Assembly (NCBI RefSeq): GCF_964204865.1
Contig: NC_135254.1
Span: 17,675,001 to 17,739,000, forward strand
Reading direction: 5' to 3'
From: Styela clava
Taxonomy: Eukaryota > Chordata > Ascidiacea > Stolidobranchia > Styelidae
DNA length: 64,000 nucleotides
Position numbers and translations under genes: made by a program. Positions 57,674 through 64,000 of this stretch are shown here, one piece after another; the first letter of the stretch is position 1, and each line of letters begins with the position of its first letter. The notes below the pieces were generated by a model. It saw only the letters and a list, made by a program, of their open reading frames with translations, was not told the DNA's origin and searched no databases.

Positions 57674-60091
57674 ATGTCACTGGCAGAAAGAATAGGAATA
57701 GCGGTATTTGCCGTATTTCTATTTGGAAAATGCGGTGCTTTTATTGAGACAACTATGTCCAATGAGTACATGATTTGCAGACCTGTTGCAGGTGTGTTTG
57801 GAACCTTGGGCGATGGAAAAAATAGTTCAGAAAAGGGAATCATGCCTGTTTTGCAGGGACCGGAAGGATCTCCAGGTCCACCAGGAAAAACAGGACTTCC
57901 GGGTCCAAGAGGAGAACCAAATTATCAAAAAGTTTCCACAATTGTTGGAGACAAAATGCACTCGATTAATGGTAAATAATTTAATTGTTTTTGTGGTATT
58001 GTGAAGCTTACCAACAATCGTGACTACGAATATTTACAGGTCGGCTCACAGGGAAGTAATGAAATAAATTAACTTTTCGGTATTGAAATTCATTATATGA
58101 AAAAAGCTATCATATCCACGTACTAACGAAATCATTTTTGAGTAACCGTACTGAACTGATATTTACAATATATTTTTCACTTTTTAGCTCGACTATTCAA
58201 ACTTGAATCCGAACTCGCAAGCCTAAAAGGTAAACGCAATTAAAGAATATATATTTAATATGAACGATATACATATTCAATTGAACGGCTTATTATAATA
58301 ATTGAAAAATACGCATGGTATATGACACCGGCTAGGATCAATATCTTTGTTTAATACTTCTCATTTCATGCAAAAAAGAAGTAATAATCTCTTTTCCGTC
58401 TTGAAACTATACGGAATTTAGAAATTCCCGCATATTTACACATTTTTATATATGTAAACATTTTTTATTTAATGTAAACTTATAAATATATATATTTAAA
58501 TTTCAGCCAGTGGTGGTGGCGGCGGAGGCGGAGGCGGAGGTAGTTCTGGAGGCTATGTTCCACCCACACAATCGCCAGAAGATATAAAAAATGGTAACAT
58601 TTTTGATTTTCCCTTTTTTTAATATGATATTTTTGGTCTATTGTGAATACGGAAAACACGTCATTAGGAATTAGTCTAGATCATTTTATCAAATAAGCCA
58701 CAAGGCCTCTATGACAGTAGTTGATTTGCAAGCAAATCTCAAACATAACAACGTTGCGAGGAATTCTGTCAAACTTTTCATTTCGTTTCAATCATGTCAT
58801 GGGACTGAACAATTGTATAATAATCAACTGTGCACACTTCACTAGTTTCCATTATTGTTCAACAATAGCACGATGGTTTACACTTTACAATAATAGACAA
58901 CAATAACTTAGGCTACAATATTGAACTTTTTCCAATGCCCAATCCAAAATCCCATCACTCAATTTTAAAACTATTAGTAATTAACGTGTAAATTTCTCAT
59001 AGCCAAAGATTGCATGGATAAATACAAAAGTCCGATCAACATAGGCACAATGTGCTATAACATAATTGGCGGTGAAGGGTTGTTGTGGACATTTACAGCG
59101 GCAGAGGTGAGTGTAATAAATGAGTACATCGATAACTCTACTTATGTATCTGAGTGTTAGAAGGCAATAGGACAGATATCCTGTTTGTACATTGTTCATT
59201 TATTCCATTTTTGTTTGTTTTAGTCAAATTGCTCAAAACTTGGAGGATATTTAGCCGATCTCAATTCTCGTGAAGTGTATGACAAAATATACAACTACAT
59301 TGATCAAACCTACAGCACAGTGGTGCAGGCCTGGACTGGTATGCGATACGAGGTAAGATATTTCAATCAAAAATGCGTATACGTAGTTCAAAGTTCAATT
59401 GTGCGTTGAACTGTGTAATAAGTCATCTGAATCCATCACCTTTGACGAAAAGAGCGATTGTAACTCAAGTTATTTTCAGTTTGGCAATGTTGTTTAACTC
59501 AATCACTGTCAAATGCTGAGAAAGCTCAAACGAATAAAGAAAGTGTGTGACATGCTCCATAAATTTTCGTTGTTAAACTGCATTGTTCACACATACAAAT
59601 ACTTCGGCACAAACAGATAGATAGAAAGATAACTACACTGAAGAATACAGCAATGCGGGATAATTTAATCCAGCTAGTTGTTGGCATGAGAATGCAAATT
59701 TGATAGATCCTTCAATGAAGTTCTAATTTGTTCATTCGCGATAAATGGAAATTATTTGGACAACTACTGGGAAATAGAAAACAAAAATGACTAAAATTGA
59801 AAAAAAAAAAAAAATTTAAATCAGCTCTCGTTCCATTTATTGCAGGATAACAAATTATTACTTCGTGATGGGAAAGAAGCGGTTTACGCTAAGTGGTCGT
59901 CCGGTTATCCGCGACAATCAACTACTTCGTACTACGCATCATACCAGAAGGTCTACATATATATGGACACCTCAGCCTACATTAGACGATTGTCCAACAC
60001 TCGCAGCAGCACCAAAAGAGCATACGCCATTTGCAGTTATGATCTAAAAGGCAACTCCACAACTTCTGCAACTCCCACAACAACAGGATAG
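57674..60091 (+). CDS. Collectin-like secreted C-type lectin (301 aa)
   Basis: Six exons: 57674-57971, 58188-58229, 58507-58593, 59003-59106, 59224-59352 and 59846-60091; total 906 bp with consistent phases. In order: signal peptide (MSLAERIGIAVFAVFLFG then KCGA), about 60 residues, seven collagen Gly-X-Y triplets (GPEGSPGPPGKTGLPGPRGE), a short helix-prone neck (ARLFKLESELASLK), ten glycines in a row, then a C-type lectin domain (DCMDKY, TMCYNI, WTFTAAESNCSKLGGYLADL, WTGMRYE, GKEAVYAKWSSGYP, RAYAICSYDL) and a Thr-rich tail. The stalk plus lectin layout is that of collectins, secreted sugar-binding innate immune proteins. The EPN/QPD and WND calcium-site motifs and one of the usual late cysteines are absent, so classical calcium-dependent sugar binding is doubtful. 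Possible polyadenylation signals are ATTAAA at 60182 and AATAAA at 60283. Confidence 0.85.
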
Positions 60092-60496
60092 AATATAACG
60101 TGACTGGTGTGCTGTTCCATTTGAATTTTGAAATGCTCTATAAAACTAGCGGAAAACAGCGCTTACAAGAGTTTGCTTTCTATTAAAGAAAACAAAACTG
60201 AAGGTTTTCAAATTGTTGTTTAATATGCTGCTTGATTTTTGCTTCTTTTTTTCGTCTTGTATTTGCTGTAACAATTGATGAGAATAAAAATATAACTGGT
60301 ATTTATATGCTTTGTATCAGTGCATTAGGCAAGATTTTACAGTAATTCAAATGCATTGCGTAAAAATGAGATACAATACACAACGCCGCAAATTAAGCAC
60401 GGTTTAGTCAAATTAAAATCTAGTGAAGCATTTTCCCTAATATGAAGATATTCAACGAGGCTGAAAATCTATGAAATTCGGCATCCGGTGATTAAA

Positions 60497-60840
60497 TAAC
60501 GAGAGAGCAATGCTCAAATATGGACGAAACGGAGAAGTACGGGTATCAAATTTTGTACACTACCGGTACTGTAGTCCTCCCGACTTCGACTGGTGACCAG
60601 AGCGCAACAATCGCGAACGGGGAACAATGTGCGCAATTTTTCATTTTGTGACGTCATCACACAAAAACAAACCGACCCCATGGAACCTCAAGGAATTTCT
60701 GAAACAAATAAAAGTAATATCTGTCTAGCTGAAACATTAATCTTCAACCACCAAAAATGAATGTCAAAGCAATAACTAAAATACTAACAGCAAAACAATA
60801 CCAACAAAGAGACTTATAGGTCCACGTCGTGTCTAATACT
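60497..60840. repeat. Interspersed repeat family R, copy 5
   Basis: Shares GAGAGCAATGCTCAAATATG and the tail AACAGCAAAACAATA ... TTATAGGTCCACGTCGTGTC with the copies at 18722-19105 and 39455-39870 (GATCTATAGGTCCACTACGT). It separates the first lectin terminal exon from the next. Confidence 0.55.
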
Positions 60841-60871
60841 AATGATTCGAATATGTATTTTCGTTTGGCAG

Positions 60872-61192
60872 AATAACAACCTCATCAAAACTGATGGCAA
60901 ACAAGCTAAATTCTCGAAGTGGATGACCTACAATCCTCGCAAGTCCGGAACTTCGTTTTACAGATCATACACATACATCTTAGCCAGGATTGACACCAGT
61001 TCCCGCGTGAATGGCCTTCAAAATGTGCCGGGCACTCGCAAACTTTCCTACGCAATTTGTCATTTTGATATATCTGGAGCTGTAACCACGAGAAGAATCA
61101 CAACAGAAACTACACGAAAAACTCGTCGTCCATACACGCGCATATCATACGGCCCCGTTCGACCACTTAATATCGGAGATGATTACTACTGA
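60872..61192 (+). CDS. Second lectin terminal exon (6b): alternative last exon or gene fragment
   Basis: After a good acceptor (TCGTTTGGCAG) the frame runs in phase 0, as exon 6 of the lectin at 59846 does, to a TGA at 61190-61192: NNNLIKTDGKQAKFSKWMTY ... GLQNVPGTRKLSYAICHFDI, then a tail rich in Thr and Arg ending in NIGDDYY. No exons 1 to 5 lie between it and the previous terminal exon. Splicing from exon 5 (59352) would give a 326-aa protein. It is either an alternative last exon of the lectin gene or a left-over of tandem duplication. The intact frame favours use. Confidence 0.65.
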   Translation, partial: NNNLIKTDGKQAKFSKWMTYNPRKSGTSFYRSYTYILARIDTSSRVNGLQNVPGTRKLSYAICHFDISGAVTTRRITTETTRKTRRPYTRISYGPVRPLNIGDDYY

Positions 61193-61856
61193 CTTCAGCG
61201 AAATCTTTCATATCAAAGTTGCTCAAAATTTAATTTCAATTTTGAAGGCTTGCTTGTAACATTTCATATATGTGGTTACTTGCTGCGGTACAATTAACAG
61301 ATTTAATTGCATACGTATTCTAATCAATCTCACTACACTAATTAATCAACATTTTATTAACGAACAAATTGATAGAGTATTCATATTTAGTCTAATTTTT
61401 CTCATAAATCGTAAAGTAGGCTATATAATTCACGTTTCTAATTCAAAATTGAATGATGACTTTGTGATAGAAAGCACTAAAAATGTATATTATAGTTCCT
61501 GAAATTCTCCACCTCTTTCGAAACGATCCTCTCCAGCACTAATGTATATATATAAAAGAACGGAACGTCGCGCTTCGCCCAATCTAGAATGCAAATTGCA
61601 AGTTCAGATGGTAAATAGGGATAATATATATATGAGCAATATATTGACACGTATTAAGTTAGATTATTGGGGACGCTTCTGTAGTTGTTTGGGCCATCGT
61701 TTATTTGCCAAGCAAGTGAGTGATTACGCCTGTCTATTCACTTGAACCTGGGTGATGCTAAGATATATTCCAATAAACGGACTACTATAAATCTTGTGTT
61801 TGGCATGCGTTATCATAAGAAATTCGACTTATTATGTTTTTATTTAATTTTCACAG

Positions 61857-62180
61857 CGCAGCAGACTTCTTAAAACAGATGGTACAGAGCCAAAATTTGC
61901 CAAATGGATGTCTTACAATCCTCGTAAGTCGACAAGTTCATTCTCATCGTATTATAGAACATATACGTACGTGCTTGCTAATATCGATACAAGTTCGCGT
62001 ATTAATGGACTTCAGAACGTACCGGGTACCCGGAAATTGGCATACGCTATTTGCCATTTTGACACATCTGGAGCTGCAACTACAAGGAGAAGCACCACGA
62101 CACAGAAAACGACAAAGACCATGCCCTATGCAAACAGGCGTTACCACTACCGCCCAGGTCTCGGGAATGATTATTACTGA
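61857..62180 (+). CDS. Third lectin terminal exon (6c): alternative last exon or gene fragment
   Basis: Acceptor TTAATTTTCACAG, phase 0, frame to TGA at 62178-62180: RSRLLKTDGTEPKFAKWMSY ... NGLQNVPGTRKLAYAICHFD, then TTRRSTTTQKTTKTMPYANR and a Tyr-rich end (YHYRPGLGNDYY). It is closer to exon 6b than to exon 6a (shared YNPRKS, NIDTSSR/RIDTSSR, LQNVPGTRKL). As for 6b, no upstream lectin exons precede it. Splicing from exon 5 would give 327 aa. Confidence 0.65.
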   Translation, partial: RSRLLKTDGTEPKFAKWMSYNPRKSTSSFSSYYRTYTYVLANIDTSSRINGLQNVPGTRKLAYAICHFDTSGAATTRRSTTTQKTTKTMPYANRRYHYRPGLGNDYY

Positions 62181-63842
62181 AGAGAATTATTTTAAAAACT
62201 AAAACATTTAACGTTTCAAACTTACTGCAGTTTGTGTTATCAACATTAATTTGGACACATTCATCCGATATTTAGATTTTGTTTTACGTAACCTCTGTTG
62301 CTGGAGGCTAATTGTGTCTATTATTGAATTTAATCAAAAGACACATAATGCAGCACAGATATTTCTGCTCACGTGACGTTGTAAGACAACGTAAACGTCG
62401 TGAACTCAATGAGGTGACAATATGGTGATTTTTTTATTAATAATTGTGTCATTTGCACCTTCTCTATAGAAATTTCGTTCTGAAAATTATTGATTGATTT
62501 ACACCAAGTTTGTTTCATGTATGGAAAGACAAATCAAGTATATAGTCCTGGTTAATCTTACATCGAGATGCTAAAACTATGTAAAAATGAAAATGCGAAC
62601 TGCAAAGTTACTCCGAACATGCAGATTCTATTCGTTGTAATGAGATTTTAAAAAATGTCCTAGATTGCAAATTTCACACATTTTATAGTTATGTTATTTG
62701 CCGCTTCGTTGAATTTGGACACTTGCATATGAACACAGTTTAAGTTATTTTATGCAATTCAAGCGAATTAGAAACCTTTGGGCACTATTTTAACGCCATG
62801 AGCGGACGTTTGCTATCTATCAATTACTCGATGCTTGCTTTAAAAGGTCATTCGGATTGAAAGGATGAATAATGGTTGTTCGGTATAGATTAGGTAAATA
62901 ATGATGCTATCAAGTTCATTTTGTACGTGACATTCCTTCTATCGAGTCCTGACTTGCGTGAAATATCATGCCATGAAAATGAATTAATTGAAGGTTTGAA
63001 TTAGGCACAAAATTCCAGGTAGGTTCATCAACTAGGTCTCATTCCTAATTTATTGGGAATAACACCTATGCATTTCAAGCAAAATTTATTAAAGAAGATG
63101 AAGATTTTTCACCTCCATCGACTTGTGACATATATATAACCCTAACCTGGTAGACATACTACCTTCCGGTGTCCGCCATCTTGGTTCACATATTACGGGA
63201 GTACCAAATTATGTGATAGGTTTCAAACAAATTAGAGACGGTGGTTGTAGACCTATACTCCATCGATGAAATCATCTTAAATCATACCTTAGCTAAAGGT
63301 CCTTCGCAATTAAATCAATCCTTCGCAATTAAATTTTGAAGCGTTAGAGTGAAACAGTTCACTTGACTCAGTCTTTATAAGGCGTAATGTAAAATATCTA
63401 TCTTGCTAAAAACTTCTGGTGGGAAAGTGAGACTTTACTTTGTGGCGTAATACTTTGTCGAACTTTATTTCATACTCTTAATGTACAAAGATATTCGTAA
63501 TTACATTAAATGGTCAAAGCTTTCAGAACATGTGCTGGTACAAGAAAACAGGATATCATAGAATCAGATTCCAGTCCAGGTGGCCCAATTGCTTCCTCTG
63601 GTAACGGTACGCTAGGAGCCCAGTTATGCTTGGTCTGTACACGGTATTCTGGACTTCTAGTGTCTTTAATGCCCTTTTTACAAAATGGTATTCAAACAGT
63701 ATTCAAGCCTCTGGTATTTTCAGCCTAACCTAGAGTTTATTTCAAAACAACAATAAAGATAGAGTGGAACCATTCGAAATTTTGATGGTATTTCAAGCGG
63801 CTTTCTCCGAGTATTCACCTTTGATTATATATATATGTATAT
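62181..63842. other. Convergent spacer between lectin copies, with a MITE fragment
   Basis: No supported gene. At 63135-63210 CCCTAACCTGGTAGACATAC ... CCGCCATCTTGGTTCACATA then GGGAGTACC belongs to the hairpin MITE family. The plus-strand frame 63510-63728 has no recognised domain. Confidence 0.4.
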
Positions 63843-64000
63843 TTAGCTAGAGTAATAATAATAGTCTGAATCATAGTCGTCGTAACTACTGGTAGTTGTC
63901 TTCTGCGTGGTCGTACTTCTTCGAGTGGTGGCGGCATTTGACATGTCATAGTGGCAGATAGCGTATGCCAGCTTTTTACTAGCAGGTGTGTTTTGTAATC
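63843..64000 (-). CDS. Terminal exon of a neighbouring lectin copy (partial)
   Basis: The minus-strand frame enters at the right edge as LQNTPASKKLAYAICHYDMS, goes on NAATTRRSTTTQKTTTSS and ends in an acidic, Tyr-rich tail (YDDYDSDYYYYSS) at a TAA (63845-63843). It is clearly homologous to the 3' halves of exons 6b and 6c. Its 5' part lies outside the window, so it belongs to a convergent lectin gene or to a further exon copy. Confidence 0.75.
   Translation of the reverse strand, partial: LQNTPASKKLAYAICHYDMSNAATTRRSTTTQKTTTSSYDDYDSDYYYYSS

Overview
The window is metazoan nuclear DNA. It is AT-rich, its genes have many introns with GT-AG (and some GC-AG) splice sites, and the long spaces between genes are filled with short DNA transposons (above all hAT elements with 8-bp target duplications), tRNA-derived SINEs, LINE remnants and foldback elements. 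A collectin-like lectin, a lipocalin cluster and a BCL10-like CARD gene point to an invertebrate deuterostome. The short hairpin elements that carry a 'CCAAGATGGCGCACAACCTGAAC' type arm made me think of an ascidian tunicate. That species guess is an inference and I could not test it.

Layout. 0.3-4.3 kb: the 5' part of a minus-strand gene with a CARD domain (BCL10-like), which leaves the window at its left edge; a GC-richer shared promoter lies beside it, followed by a possible first exon on the plus strand (4.93 kb). 5-15 kb: mostly transposons, with two orphan candidate exons on the minus strand. 15.5-16.2 kb: a decayed Ty3/gypsy-type gag-protease junction. 16.2-54.2 kb: a cluster of six lipocalin copies on both strands, here called L1 (-), L3 (+), L4 (+), L2 (-), L5 (+) and L6 (-). 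Only L5 (43.93-46.94 kb) reads intact from signal peptide to stop (218 aa, six exons). L2 and L6 have five sound exons each but early stops in the last exon. L1 is split by a 1.8-kb hAT element, L3 is a multiply broken pseudogene, and L4 is a single last exon. The plus-strand copies carry with them a second conserved block that reads as an unrecognised membrane protein on the minus strand (called M here). 57.7-64 kb: a collectin-like C-type lectin gene with six exons, followed on the same strand by two more copies of its last exon, and at the right edge by a third copy on the opposite strand.

How it fits together. Both main families look secreted (signal peptides, lipocalin fold, collagen-like stalk with a C-type lectin domain). 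Both have expanded by local duplication: whole genes for the lipocalins, terminal exons for the lectin. The CARD gene is an intracellular adaptor. No operon-like arrangement is seen.

Exon borders, phases and reading frames were worked out by eye. They agree between paralogues (exon lengths 143/149, 68, 72, 90 and 158 bp for the lipocalins), which is the main support for the gene models.
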